Positions 48,300 through 61,340 of a stretch of DNA of 64,000 bases are shown piece by piece. Within the stretch, counting starts at the first letter, position 1. Every line of letters starts with the position of its first letter. A model generated the notes under the pieces. The model was not told the origin of the DNA. It searched no databases and saw only the letters and a list, made by a program, of their open reading frames with translations. This DNA is from Lojkania enalia (Eukaryota > Ascomycota > Dothideomycetes > Pleosporales), in NCBI GenBank assembly GCA_010094045.1, contig ML986617.1, positions 186,001-250,000 on the forward strand, written 5' to 3'. The position numbers and the translations under genes are program-made.

Positions 48300-51200
48300 T
48301 AAGCTATATAACTAGGGTTATTATAATTATATAACTCTTCTAATAGTATCTTCTATAATAAATAAGACTACTTAAGTAGAAAATATAACTAGTCCCTAAA
48401 TTAACTAAGATATTTCTATACCCGCTAATAAGAATAAAACTACTATATTTAAACTAGTAACTAAAAGTTACCTAGGTAATAATATAGATAGTAAGAGAAC
48501 TATTCTAAAAACGCAAGTTATACTTAACTAGCCTAAATTACTTCTAGTACTAGATATTCTAGAAGTATACTTATATACTATCCCTATAATAGTTGGTAAG
48601 ATAGGATAGGCTAGGCTTAATAAAGATACTATTAAAGAAGAATAGATTACGCGATATAAGAAGTATAATACTCTAGTAGAGGCTTATAGAGAACTAAAGA
48701 AACATGCTATCTAATATAATATTATTAGTAGGATAGCGATAGAAAAATTATTAAACCTATCTACCGAAAATAATATACTTAAAGTAAAAGACTATACTTC
48801 TTTAAATAAGAATATAATAGTAGTTATATTAGATATAGTTAGTTTTATACTAGCAGTGTCGGTATAAGTAGTTTAAGTAGAAGAGCAAGAGTTTAAGCTT
48901 CTAAATATTAGTCTTATATAGCAATTAAAAGATAAGGACTTAGTCTCTATATTTACTACCCAGAATTATAATATAAATTAAGTATTATACCTAATTTAAA
49001 ATTTTCTAAATAAAGTTTAGTCTTTAGTTCTTAAACTTTCTACTAAAGTAACTAAAGTATAGTAATAAAAATCTATCTTTAATATCTCCGATGACTATAT
49101 ATATTAGGCTAAGGCTATACTAAGAGAACTCTAGCTAGCTAACGTTTTAACAGCATATAAGAAATATATAGAACTACTAAAAAATCGTAAAAATATAGTA
49201 GAAATTATTAATCTTAGAGAATTCTCTAGTATTATTTTAAGGCTCCCTACAGCCCTAACAATTCTAAAATACACCGCTGCTATACCTATAGATTCTTCTA
49301 TAGTAGAATTATCACGAAATCTACTTTCTACTAAAACTAAGATTCCTGCTAAAATTTCTTCCGTAGTATAAAATTATCTAAAAATAAGGATAATATAGAA
49401 CTTTACTAATCCTAAAAAATTTAAGAAACGATCGTATAATACTATAAAGATATATAGTAACGCCTACTAATATACTAGTAGTAAATTTAGAAAATATATC
49501 GTTCTATATAGGAACACTATAATAAATAAAAAATGGAAAAGCTAGATATTGTTTCTAGTATTTACTTATATATTACCGCTTATTATATAACTTAATATAC
49601 CCTTAAACTATAATAGTAACCTCCTTAAAAAATATAGAATGTTATATAGTACTAGATAAATAGTCTACGCCTTAATAGACGTTAATTAGTATTCTAAGTA
49701 TAAGAAAAATAACTAGTCTAAACCCCTTAAATATTTCTATCCCTAGGAGACTATTATTTATACCCTTTATACTAGCTAGATAGTTAATTAAGATAGAAAT
49801 ATTTGCAACCTATAAGGTATTACTATTAACTATTTAAGCGAAGATTAGAAATTTAATAATATTAATAGTATCGTGCTTAAGGGATTCTAATAGTAGAAAG
49901 GAAAATGCTGGTAGAAACTATTACTATTTTAAACTATAGAAGAAGTATAGAAAGACCTTAAGTTATTTATAAAGAAGAAAGGGTCCGCCGTACTTTTATT
50001 TAGCGATATTCTAGTTAACTCTATATAACTAGTAGCTAATTTAGATAGCTGCAAAGATAATAAAATAATCTCCTACAATCTAGCAATATCAGCTTTACTC
50101 TTACTACTAGATAAGAATATACTAATAAAGCTAAATACTTAAAAACCAATTTACTAGAATTATAGGTTAAGTAAGTATGCTAAGCCCTTAATATAAAAAG
50201 GAAAAGATATCCTCGCAGCATTCTATTATAAACGTTTCCTTTTATATTTCCCCTCTATTACAATAAAATATAAGAAATTAAAAGGAGCTATAAAATATAT
50301 TATTAACTTAGTCGTCTATATATAAAAGGATAGGTATCTAGTAGGCTTTAATATTAAAACTAATTACTTATTACCCTTAGATATTACTAACTATTATAAA
50401 GGAGTTCTACTTAACAGTCTTTTCCGCGACCTAGGTAAATAGAACTTTAAAGTCTCCTAATCTATTAACTGCGTATTTCTAGTAAAACTTACTACTATAA
50501 ATAAAAATTATAATCTAAATAAATTCGATATTAATACACCTAATAGTATTTTCGTAGTAGATATCCTAATATAAGAGTTTAGAGAAATCCTGTTAGTAGA
50601 CTTCTACTATAATATAATTAAAGACCCAGCTACTACTACTTACCTAACCTTTATTAGTACGGATATTACTAATATTAGGCGATACGCTAACCTAAGTATA
50701 GCCGTAGTAGAGATTACCTACTAATAATTCCTTACTTTTACTAACTATAAGCTATAAGTTTGTCTTTAGTTTAAATATAACCTAGAACTATTCTATAGTA
50801 CTATTTAAAAAGTACTAGTACTAATATCTAGCGATAAAGTTTTAGTATGAAAAGACGACATATATAATATATAGGATACCGCCTATAACCTCCCTCTTAG
50901 CATCCTATAAGAGATAAAAGAAGGCCGTACTATTCTAAATATTGAAAATTTTAATAAATTTACGCTCTTTACAATTAACCTAATAGCCCTCTATACTAAA
51001 TATCTTAGTTTGTTTAAGCTCTAGCTTAGAGAAATAAGTCTGAAAATAGAAGTTATTAGAATCTTACTTAGACTTCGCTCCTACAAGGACGCTAAATAAT
51101 ACTATATTATATAGTAGTTAGAATAGGTATAATAAGACTTATAGATATACTACTAGAAGAATCTAACTAAAGAAATAGTATTTACTATTAATACCGTTCT

Positions 51201-51834
51201 TACTTTTAGAATATAGAGCTATCTATAAAATTTTAAGCTCTAGAAATATTAACTTAACCTATAGGACCTTTAAGAAGTAGGAAATATAAATAATTAGACT
51301 ATTAATAATAGGAAATTTATCCCGCCTATATTAAGTAGAATAGCATATCTCTGCGCTATTCTTCTAATAAGACTAGTTAATAATATAAATGCTGTAGACC
51401 TAAATACTATTATTATTATAAATATCTTAATTAATAATATACGTCTTACTTAGCGTAAATTTTAGATCTTAAATTACTAGAATATTAGCTCTAGTACGCC
51501 TCCTTATAACTAGATTTATTACAATAACATACGTGAAATTTAGAACTTTTTTAATACTAGTAGTATATCTAGTAATAATAGTTAACCCGCTCCTATATAT
51601 AATTATACCTTACGAAAAAGGAAGCCTATTATAATGTTAAACAAGTTAGTAAAGAAAATAAAAAAGGTGGAAAGCGGGTAATAGACGGGGGAAGAACCTA
51701 TTAAACTATTATCTAAAGGCTTAGACTTAGATAAAGATATAAATTCCGATGAAGATAAGTCTAATAGTAGTATAGATGAGTTTAAAGAGCTCTATAATAG
51801 TTCTTACTAAACTTTCTACTACTACTACTAATGA
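48300..51834 (+). pseudogene. ghost ORF of ~1,170 codons downstream of pol in element B, family unknown
   Basis: From about 48.3 kb to the TGA at 51832-51834 a single reading frame (codons starting at positions equal to 1 modulo 3) can be followed without any frameshift; I checked the phase at 48301, 48721, 49501, 49861, 50002 and 51781. It is interrupted only by many TAA and TAG codons and a TGA (for example in GTATGAAAA near 50.85 kb), as expected if Gln and Trp codons had been mutated by RIP. The conceptual protein has leucine-rich helical stretches, no RT, integrase or zinc-knuckle motif, and an acidic Ser/Asp-rich C terminus (LDLDKDINSDEDKSNSSIDE). A basic YTLRKRKPI stretch precedes it. 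It sits between the chromodomain and the polypurine tract. Not recognised; could be an extra retroelement ORF or captured host gene. Confidence 0.6.
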
Positions 51835-51865
51835 AACTAGACGAGAAAGGGAGGGCTGGTAGAAA

Positions 51866-51991
51866 TAGTATGGAACCTACCGCTAACTAGCGGGCTTGGC
51901 AGCGATACTATATAGGGTAGCTTAAGTACTAGAGAAGAAGAACAACAATATAATACTTCTTTAATCCATATCTTCGTGCTGAACTATATTA
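51866..51991 (+). repeat. 3' LTR of element B
   Basis: 126 bp, partner of 37000-37125, followed by the target duplication GTAAA at 51992-51996. Retains more CpG/CpA (CCGCTAACTAGCGGGCTTGGC) than the 5' copy, so it was hit less by RIP. Confidence 0.88.
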
Positions 51992-53540
51992 GTAAATAAG
52001 TACTACCTAGATAGTTCTTAGGTAGGAAATAGAAACGTCTAAGAAAACTTTCTATCCTAAACTTAAGTAATTATAATTTATTAAATATCGATTTATTATA
52101 TTTATTTAGAGGAAAGTACTTCTAAATCTCTATTATTCTATATTTAAAAGGAGTTAGTATATAATTAAACGCTCTTATTAATACTAGCACCTAAGGCTTC
52201 CTATTTCTTAATTTTATAGTAGTTAGATCGCTCTTCTAAGCTCTATATATATTAATATAGCGTTTACCCTTTAAAATTACTATTAAAGGTTTTTAGGACC
52301 GAATTTAAACTCTAGTTAATTAGTATATCTACTTATACCTATAAATTAATAGAAGAACTATTTAAAACTACCTATTTATTATTATAGATTTAGGTATTTA
52401 GAATTATATTATTAGTATTAAATAGTTATATTATTTTCAACTCCAGCTAGATATAGATAAGAATTGGATTATATAGCCCTCTAAGTATTCTACTACTTAT
52501 AATTCTTTACCTCCTCTTCTTATATAATTAACTTAGCTAGTATATAATAAGGAGGTAGAGCTAAATATCTAGCGATATAATACTTTATAGAAAAAGGACT
52601 AGTATTAATAGTCTTATAGTTTAACTATCTATTATATTAAGGGTCTACTAAGACTACTAAAACTATATTAATCTTTTATAGCTTATAGTTTAAATAAGCT
52701 TAGAGCTTTTATATACCTATATATAATAAAGTCCGAATCTAATCTAAAGAAAATCTATTCTTCTATTATTACTCTTATTTTAGCTAATACTTTCTACTTT
52801 AATATAAAGAGGAAAGAGAACGAGTTTTTCTCTACGTCTCTATACGAAATTAAGCGGCTAATTAAAGATAAGTAAGTCTTAGAGTTGGAAGATAAGGCTA
52901 AAAACGAAGTACTAGTAAATCTCCGATTACTATCTAAATACTATAGATATTAGGATATATTTAGTAAAACTATAGTTTATTAATTACTAGAATACTACTC
53001 TTATAATTATAAGATTATTCTTATAGAACTCCTTTCTAATAGTTATAGTCTGTTATATAAGTAGAATATTAAGGAGCTAGAGGTAACTAAAAAGTATGTT
53101 ATAGATAATCTATAGTATAGGTATATCGAGTAGAGTTAGAGCTTTTTTATATTTCTAATCTTTTATATCTATAAATCTAATAGTAACTTATATATCTATA
53201 TAAATTATTATAAACTTAATACTTTTACTTATAAGAATATATATCTAATACTATATATAGATAAACTTCTATCTAAATCTATTAAGGTAATAATTTTTAC
53301 TAAGTTTAATATTCGCGCAGCCTTTAATAAGATTAGAATAGATTCTAGTTCTAAAGAATATACTACCTTTTAGACTCGATATTAAACCTATAAGTATAAA
53401 GTTCTATCTTTTAGATTATATAATAGTTTAGTAACTTATTAGTACTATATAAATAATATACTAATTAACTACCTAGATAATATTTTTATCTACTCTAAAT
53501 ATTACGGTAATACTACGACACTTCTATACTTATACTACTC
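51992..53540 (+). mobile_element. Ty3/gypsy element A, right part (protease and reverse transcriptase)
   Basis: Picks up after element B. Plus-strand conceptual reading: ..LYLFRGKYF, LNALINTSTQGFLFL (about 52.18 kb), the degenerate D-S/T-G protease site; LSKYYRYQDIFSKT (about 52.93 kb); SYNYKIILIELL; ELEVTKKYVIDNLQYRYIEQ; NYYKLNTFTYKN; IFTKFNIRAAFNKIRIDSSS (about 53.30 kb) and the RT active-site box YLDN (53470-53481; second Asp lost). The sequence loses similarity after about 53540, so RNase H and integrase of A are missing or were deleted. Together with 36600-36999 this shows an element cut in two by B. Confidence 0.82.
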
Positions 53541-53990
53541 TTACTATAATATCTAAACTAGCTACTAATAATAGTTATTAGCTGCTAGCTAGAATATAAC
53601 CGACTTATCTTAACTATAATAGAGAAAGGTTTCGCTGATCTAGCTAGCTTATATAGTAGTATAGACCTAGCCTCTATAAAAAACCTGTATAATATAGATA
53701 TCTCTATTCTTTATATAATATTTTAATATTTATATATAATATATAGTAATAGAGTTAACTGTTTAAAGTACGATTAGTTAGCTATATATAGGCGTCTGTA
53801 ATATTATATTATATTATCTACTATTATATATTATAGACGAGAACGCGCTTGTTAATATACTTAAAAAGATTTAGAGTAAGCTAGACTCTTTATAGTAGAA
53901 GAACAAGATGCTAGTAGAGGCTTTAGTAACTTAAGAGAACTGTTATAAGTTAGATCTTAAAGCGATATAAAGGGAATTTAGCAGCTGTTA
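53541..53990. other. AT-rich junction sequence between elements A and C
   Basis: About 450 bp without recognised coding motif. Probably the LTR and leader of element C, but no second copy was found to prove it. Confidence 0.35.
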
Positions 53991-56900
53991 AACAGCTACC
54001 CCTCTACTAGCTACTAGTATATTAATAGTAATAGAACTATTACCCGCTTTTAGCCTAATTTAGCCTATAATTTTAGCTTCTAAATAGATATCTATATTAA
54101 CCTCTAATCCGCCTAAGACTATATATAACCTATATTTCCGTTTTAACTACTTATCTAACCCTCTAATATTTTCTAGTAAACGCTTAGAACTTTTATACTT
54201 TATTAGAAAGCTCCGCTATAAATTAGAAGAAAATACTAACCGATATCTAATCGAATATATCTACCTTCTATATATTTATTCCCGTCTAGAATAAGACCTA
54301 GTAATATTAGTTAATCTATTAATAGATAAGAGTATTAACTCTATAGATAGTTTAGTCGCCTTCTTAGAATCTACCTATAATAACTAGAATAAGGAGACTA
54401 TAGTATAGAGTAAGCTAGAGACTTTAAAGTAAGGCCGAAGCAGGTTCCCTGCTTACTTTACCAAATTCCAACGCCTAATTATAGATACTAAACTAAATAA
54501 GTCCGGATAAATTATATATCTCTAATATTCTCTTTCTAATAAGCTCTACTATACTATAATTAGTATTATAATATCTAGCACCTTAAATAACTATACTAAC
54601 CTAATTTTCCTATATAATACTAACCTATATTATCTATCTAGTAACTACTATAAATAACTAAAGTATTATACTATTTACTAGAAGGATCTAAATACTATAG
54701 AACTTAATACTTCTAGCTATACACCTATAGGCTCTAATAAATAAGAAAGGTACTGCTGTAAAGGACGCTGTTATAAATATAGTAGTAAGAGATATATTTC
54801 GCTAGAATATAGCGCCCCTCTACTATTAATCTATTAAGGGTTTTAGAGCTCTACTATACCCTATAGGTTCTATTTTTAATCCTCTAACTAATCTTCTAAC
54901 CGATTCTCGATACGTTTATTATTTTATAGATAAGACTATTACTCTTACTCTTAAATATAGCTAGTCTTACCAACTAGAATGTTGTTAAAAGGTCCGTTCT
55001 AAAAGTAAGTTACCTCCTAGAACTATACTTATACCAAATTTCTATATATTTATAGAACTAGCCTCTATAGAAATAGTTATAGAACTATTAAATCCTAACT
55101 TCTTTCTTAATTTATTAAGATCTAGTCTAGTAAGATATTAATATTCTTATTAATACTAGAGCTACTAGTTATAGCTATATCTATAGAGACCTTATATATA
55201 CTCTAAAACTCTAAAAGATACGACTTTTATATAATTTATATCTAACTAGCTTTAATAGAAAAGTCCTCTATAAGGGGACTATCTTCTATTTAATTATTTT
55301 AACCTTCTAATACCTGAACTATTTAGAGATAGTATATCTCTATATAACTATACTAGAAAAATACTAGTTAATTCTAAAACAGCTATAGATATATAAATAT
55401 TATATAAACCTAAACTATAAGAATAAATAGCTAGTTTTTACTACTAACTAATACCTAACTTAATACTTATAATCTACTAGTATTACTATCTACTAATAGG
55501 CTACTTAAATAGATATTAAAGACTATAAACTACCTAAACCTAATATAAAAGGAGATTCTAAAGTAACTAATTTATAACCCCTATATAACTTAAAGTTTAG
55601 GTAGTACTATTTAAAGCTCTATCTATTAAACTATACTTAATATAATTACTAGCTACTTAAAATACTATATTAGTTAAAAGAACCTAAAATTAAAACTAAC
55701 CTAATCTTAAATAAAGATTATAGTTAAGAGGATCTATCTAAGCCTAAATATTTAAAAGCTATATTATAGCTAGATATATACTATATAAGTACTATACTAC
55801 TAGTTTAACTCTTCTAATAATTTAACTATAAAATCTTCGCTATATTAATAGTTAATATTAATAAAGCTCTAGCTTTAAAGGTATATACTAACCCTATTAC
55901 TAAAGTACCTAAAGAATATTATAACCTATTATCTATCTTCTTATATAAGAATGCGGATAAGCTGCCTAAATAATAACTATATAATTATAAGATTAAATTA
56001 GAGAACGATAAGTAAACTAGCTTTAGTCTATTCTATAGGATATTCTAGAACGAGTTAAAGGTACTAAGAAAGTACTTTAATAAGAACTTGTCTAAGGGAT
56101 TTATTAGAGTAAGCTTATTACTAGTAGTTATACCTATAATCTTTATAAAGAAACTTAGAAGTAGTCTCTAATTCTATATAGACTATAGAGCCCTAAATAC
56201 TATTACTATTAAAAACTAATACCTAATTCTACTAATCTAAGAAATATTAACCTAACTTAGTAAGGCTAAGTACTATATAAAATTTAATATTATTGCCGCG
56301 TTTAATAAGCTAAGAATTGTTAAGGGAGACGAATAGAAGACTACCTTTTATACACGTTATAGGCTATTTAAATACCTAGTAATACCCTTTAGCCTAGCTA
56401 ATACTTTAAGTATATTCTAATACTTTATAAATAATATATTAAGACTATACTTTAATATATTCTATACTACCTATATTAATAATATCCTAATATTTAGTAA
56501 GAATCTGAAGGATTATAAGTAGTATATTCGGCTAGTTTTTAAAGCCTTAAGAGCGAATAGTTTATAGCTTAATATAGATAAGTATAAGTTCTACTAGTTA
56601 GAAGTAACCTACCTAAAATATATAATTACTATAGAAGAGATCTATATAAACCTAAAGAAGGTAGAAACAATCATTAACTAAAAATACTCTAAGAATATAA
56701 AAGATATTTAAGCTTTTATAGGCTTCGCGAACTTCTACTAATAATTTATTAGCAACTTCTTATAGAAAGTTTCCCCCTTAATAACTCTAACTAAGAAGAA
56801 CACTCGATTCAACTAGAATAATAGCTATTAATATTCCTTTAACTATCTAAAGGATACTTTTATCTCTATACTAATTCTCTAATACTTTAACCCTAAACTG

Positions 56901-57150
56901 CTAATAGTAGTAGAAGCTAATACATCTAATTTTATAATAGCTGGTATACTGTCCTAGAGAGGCGCTAATAGTAAACTAAGATCTATGACCTACTTCTCTA
57001 AGTATATAAACTCTACTAAAGGCAACTATAAAATATATAATAAGAAACTACTCGCGATTATCTAATATTTTAAATAATAGAGGCCTGAATTAGAAGGTAT
57101 AGTATTTCTTTTAAAAGTACTAAACGATTATAAGAATCTATAGTACTTAT
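53991..57150 (+). mobile_element. Ty3/gypsy element C, left part (gag to RNase H)
   Basis: Plus-strand conceptual translation: Gag from about 54.1 kb with FIRKLRYKLEENTNRY, LKQGRSRFPAYFTKFQRLI (about 54.43 kb) and a zinc-knuckle-like CCKGRCYKYSSKRYI (about 54.76 kb); protease region near 55.1 kb; RT with IPIIFIKKLRSSLQFYIDYR (about 56.13-56.18 kb), FNIIAAFNKLRI, the active-site box YINN (56472-56483; both Asp codons mutated), and RNase H-side blocks FIGFANFYQQFISNF (about 56.72 kb), FNPKLLIVVEAN and NYKIYNKKLLAIIQYF up to about 57.15 kb. The sequence then switches abruptly to a minus-strand gypsy. The missing integrase end is at 60.7-61.3 kb. Confidence 0.85.
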
Positions 57151-57159
57151 AAGCTCTAT

Positions 57160-60120
57160 TATCTTAGATAATAAGTATCTATTTTTCTTAGGTATATTAT
57201 TTAACTATTTATAATTAATATATAACCTTAATTTACTATTTTTCTTAGATATAAATAATATTAGTAATACTATTTTACTTTAACTTAGTTATATATACCC
57301 CCTTACTAAATTCTTTTAGATATACTTTCTAAGTTCTTCTTTTTATTCTTAGTTTAAATTATATATTAGACTAGGTTTTAGTTTTTTTTCGTCTTTAATA
57401 ATAATCTTATAGTTATATTCTTTATATTTAAGTAATCCTCTATTTTCTACTTTTTTATATAGCTCTATAAATTTATTATAGTTCTCTTAGATTTTTTAAA
57501 ATATACTATTGTTTTATAGTTCTTTATAAACTTTTTAAACTATAATAATATCTAGTATCTATTTTATTTTCTTAAGATATCTAGCTATTATAGCTGTTAA
57601 TACTCTCTATATTAACTATAGATCTAAGAGATATCTTATTCTATACTATTTTACTACCCGTTCTATTTTAGAGCAGCTCTATAGCCTATAAACTATCCCT
57701 TACTACTAATCTACTCTAGGATTATATTTAGCTAACTAGTCTATATTTAGTAATATATTAAATTTTCCTAGGTTTATAATATTAATATTCCTTATATTAG
57801 TATATCTTATAATATTAAGTACTTACTTTTTTATTTCTATTAGTATAACTCTTCTACTATAGTCTATTAGCTTATTATTTATTATATATATTATATAAGG
57901 TACTATTTTTTCCCTTTACTCTATATTATTTTTATAAACCTATTATACTAATATAAATATATTTAAAACTCTACTATTAAGTAATATTTTAAAATTCTTC
58001 TTATTAAATTCTACTTAGAGTATTATATATAAAGGTACTATACTAGTAATTCTTCTAATAACTTTCCTACCCGGTTTTCTAGCGTAGCTATTATCTTAGA
58101 AGCTACTTAGTTTTTTAACTAAGATAGAAAGAACCCTACCTTCTCTTTCTCTCTCCTATATAGTAGATATCTATCTATATTATACCTTATCTATAGTTTT
58201 TAAATATAAGCAGCCTTTACCTACTTACTATATATCTTATACTTCTATCTTAAGAAATACTATTACTATTTAATTAGTTAGTAATCTTTATCTAATTCTT
58301 ACTATCTAAGTACTTTAAATATATTTTAATAGTAGTAGTATCTAACTATATATTATTTCTAGCTTAAAGCTTTATATTCCTCTAAGTATATATTATTCTT
58401 AGAACGTTCTTCCTTTTTAAATATACTTACTTCTATTATCTTATAAGCTATAATATTAAGTTATCTTCTAATATCTTCCTATATTTCTCTTACTTCTAAA
58501 ACTAGTTTTTTTAGCTCTTTAACTTCTATAATAATTTTACTAAGCCAGTATAGATACTTTATTTTAAGGTAAAGTAGATTTTTATAAATCTAGTAGTACT
58601 TACTTTCTATATATTCTTCTATCTTATTTTAAAATAGTAAGACTTTAAATAATAATTATATATCTATTCTTAGCTATACTTCTAGTTTTATTTTAATACT
58701 CTTATATATTAAGTAATTATTCTAGTAATAGCTAGCCTAATCTTTTTTATAGCTGTTCTTATAGGGCGGCGTATATTTCCCTTTTTTACCTTTTACTTAT
58801 TTTATAGAGTAGTTTTAATATATCTTCTATATATACTTAAATATTTCTTTATCTATAATTTTTCCTACTAATTTTACTATAGCTTCTAATATATTATAGT
58901 TATCCTAGAATATTATTTTTTTAAATAATATATTCTAGTATTTCTAGAGATATAGTTTTATCTAATAAGTTTTATTATAAATCTAATACTTCTTTTATTT
59001 TATTCTTTTTAGGATTAATATACTATCGAGCTTTAGTATATTTAGTAAATATTTAATATATCTAATAACTACTTCCTTCTTTTATTAAATAGTATATTCT
59101 GCATCTATTATCTATATAATATATTTAGTACTATATTAGTTATTAGTATCTATTAGTAGGTTATATAATTATTATTTAGACTTCTTTCTTCTTATTTAAA
59201 TATTCTTTTATATAGTATTCTTTTTATTTATATAGAAGATACGCTCCCTTTTTAAGCCTTTATTTCTTAAGATTACTTATCCTTAATTATTAGTAGTTCT
59301 TTCTCTTATCCTTTTTAACTTTTTTAAGGACTATAGGATTACTATTCTAAGGCGCTATCTTATTCTCCTTTTTAGTTAGTATAAATATTTGCGGTTAAAA
59401 TTATTTTTCTATTTCCTACTTATATTAATAATTATTAATTCTAACTACTAATTTGATTATTTCTAATAGCTCTATTAGCCTTTCTTCTCTAGCTAGGTTA
59501 CTTTTAACCTTATCCTTAAGCCCTTTATAAAAGATTCCTACTAATATACTATCGTTCTATTCTAGTCTAATATTAAGTTTCTAAAACTCTATAGTATAAT
59601 CTATTACTCTCTTAGTCTAGATTAGTTTTAGTAGCTTCTTCTATACTTTTTATTTTATATCTACTTCTCTAAAAACGTTTCGGATTTTATTCTTAAATTC
59701 TTCTTAGCTCTTAAAGAGTTCGTCTATAGATTTTCTAGTCTTCTTTATATTACTTCTATTTTCTAGCTAGTCTACTATAAATAGTTTAGTCTATACTAGT
59801 AGTATTTCTTCTATATTTATTATTATAGCTAAGATCTTATTCTTATCTAGAAAAAAGATTGTACTATTAAATTTAAAGTATAGTTCTATTAATATAAGAA
59901 AAAGGTTAATATATTTTTTCTTACTATTAAATTTCTTTAGTAAAGTTATTTTAGCTTATATTTATTATTTAGCTTTAGCTAGATCGGTTCTAACTATAGC
60001 CAGCTTATATTATATCTATATAATATAGGTTTTCTATTCCTATACTTTCTATACTATAGTTTCTTCTAGAGTTTATAGCTTTTAAGTTATTATAACTTAA
60101 TTTTACGATATAGTAGATAT
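57160..60120 (-). mobile_element. Ty3/gypsy element D, fragment on the minus strand (gag, protease, start of RT)
   Basis: Read on the minus strand from about 60.1 kb downward: Gag with SIDELFKSQEEFKNKIRNVF, LLKLIQTKRVIDYTIEFQKL and GIFYKGLKDKVKSNLAREER (about 59.75-59.50 kb), then a Lys-rich linker; around 57.75 kb INLGKFNILLNID*LAKYNP, the typical end of the gypsy protease region; then RT start KLSLIYNLN*EQKEELRKYI, QKNLVRGYI and SKLRLYINYR (about 57.35-57.2 kb), where it stops at the junction with element C. RNase H and integrase of D are absent. Orientation opposite to A, B, C and F. Confidence 0.75.
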
Positions 60121-60650
60121 CTTTAAATAGTTCCTATTTCTCTTAATATTAGGTAGTTATTATATTACTAACCTATATACTGCTAGTATATATAATAACC
60201 GCTGTTATAATTATATATATACCGGGGCTTTATTTATATTAGGTTGGTTAGAGGTATTAGTTTTAGTAAAGAGAAAATATAAGAGTTACTAGTTTTTTAA
60301 ATATAATAAATATATTCTTAGAAGTCTAATATAAAAACAAGATAAATTTATAAGAATAACTATATAGAATCTAATCTACTAAAAAAATCTTCTATTTTAT
60401 ATAGATAGGTTTAAAACTACTAAACCTAGCTTATTAGGTCTATTAGGTCTATTAGATCTATTCTACTATACCTAATACTTCTACTATTATTACATATATA
60501 AGTTATACTATACTTTATTATCTAGCTAATTATCTCCCTAGTTCTTATAGTCTTATTACTTATTATCTAATAACTAGTCCCTAATATATATCTATCTATT
60601 ATTACCTTATTAGTCCTTATTTAAACCGACCTATATAGTAGCTAATATTA
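60121..60650. other. junction between element D and the right part of element C
   Basis: About 0.5 kb of AT-rich sequence, possibly the LTR of D or a remnant of integrase of C. No motif read with confidence. Confidence 0.35.
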
Positions 60651-61340
60651 GATTAAGCCCTAGCTATAGAAGTAGTACTTCTTAGCGTTCTATATTTATA
60701 ATAATAACTAGGTTAAATAGCTATTAATAGTATAGTTTAAAGCGAATAATATAGTATTTAAATTAATAAAAGTCTTTCTATTTCTAGCCTATTTTAGCTA
60801 GCACCTTTAAATAAGCTTTAAGCTATTTATAAAGATATATTAACTACTAAAATAGTCTTTAATAGTCTAAAAAGCTAATAGACTAGTTAATAAAATAAAA
60901 GATATTATAGAGTATATTAGAGAAGAACTTATTTAGGTATAAATATTTTAATAAAAGTATACTAACTATAAGTATATACTAGCCTCTAACTACTAGATTT
61001 ATAATCTAGTCTAATTAGATACTAGAAATATACGTATCTAAAAACTATTAAAAAAGCTTAACTAGAAGAATATAGGCTTTTATAAGATTATTATAAAAGT
61101 ATTCTTATACGTTTATAAACTAAAACTATCTAAATTAGCTAAAATATATTCTATATTCTATATATTACTATTATAGTTAGTATTTAAGTTATCTAACTAC
61201 TTATTTAGTTAATAAGTATATAACTCTAAATCTATTAAAATTAATAGAAAATTTAAATATTTTATTAAGTAAATAAAAGACTTTTATTATAACTAATAGA
61301 GATACTTGTAGAATAGACTCTATCAGCTAGCTTGGTATTA
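60651..61340 (+). mobile_element. Ty3/gypsy element C, right part (integrase C-terminal end)
   Basis: Plus-strand conceptual translation: ANRLVNKIKDIIEYIREEL, LASNYQIYNLVQLDTRNIRI (about 60.98-61.04 kb), KKLNQKNIGFYKIIIKVF, YVYKLKLSKLAKIYSIFYIL and a final KFKYFIKQIKDFYYN region to about 61.34 kb. This is the conserved C-terminal part of gypsy integrase (normally V-G-D-x-V-W-L..TRNI..RPSKKLD..GPF..YRLELP). Together with 53991-57150 it supports one element interrupted by D, although the integrase core is missing. Confidence 0.75.

Larger units (their letters stand above)
37000..51991 (+). mobile_element. LTR retrotransposon B (Ty3/gypsy chromovirus type), 15.0 kb with a nested pogo element
   Basis: Bounded by two 126-bp direct repeats (37000-37125 and 51866-51991) that differ only by transitions, flanked by the same 5-bp sequence GTAAA on both sides (36995-36999 and 51992-51996), i.e. 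a proper target-site duplication. Just inside the 5' LTR, TGGTAGCTAAGC (from 37129) looks like a tRNA primer-binding site; before the 3' LTR a purine run GAGAAAGGGAGGG (51843-51855) is the likely polypurine tract. LTR ends read TA..TA, as expected from TG..CA after RIP. Internally it carries gag-like sequence, protease/RT/RNase H/integrase/chromodomain and an extra downstream frame. Without the 1.87-kb pogo insertion it would be about 13.1 kb, very long for the group. It may instead be a composite with one element inside another, although no second LTR pair was found. Confidence 0.75.
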
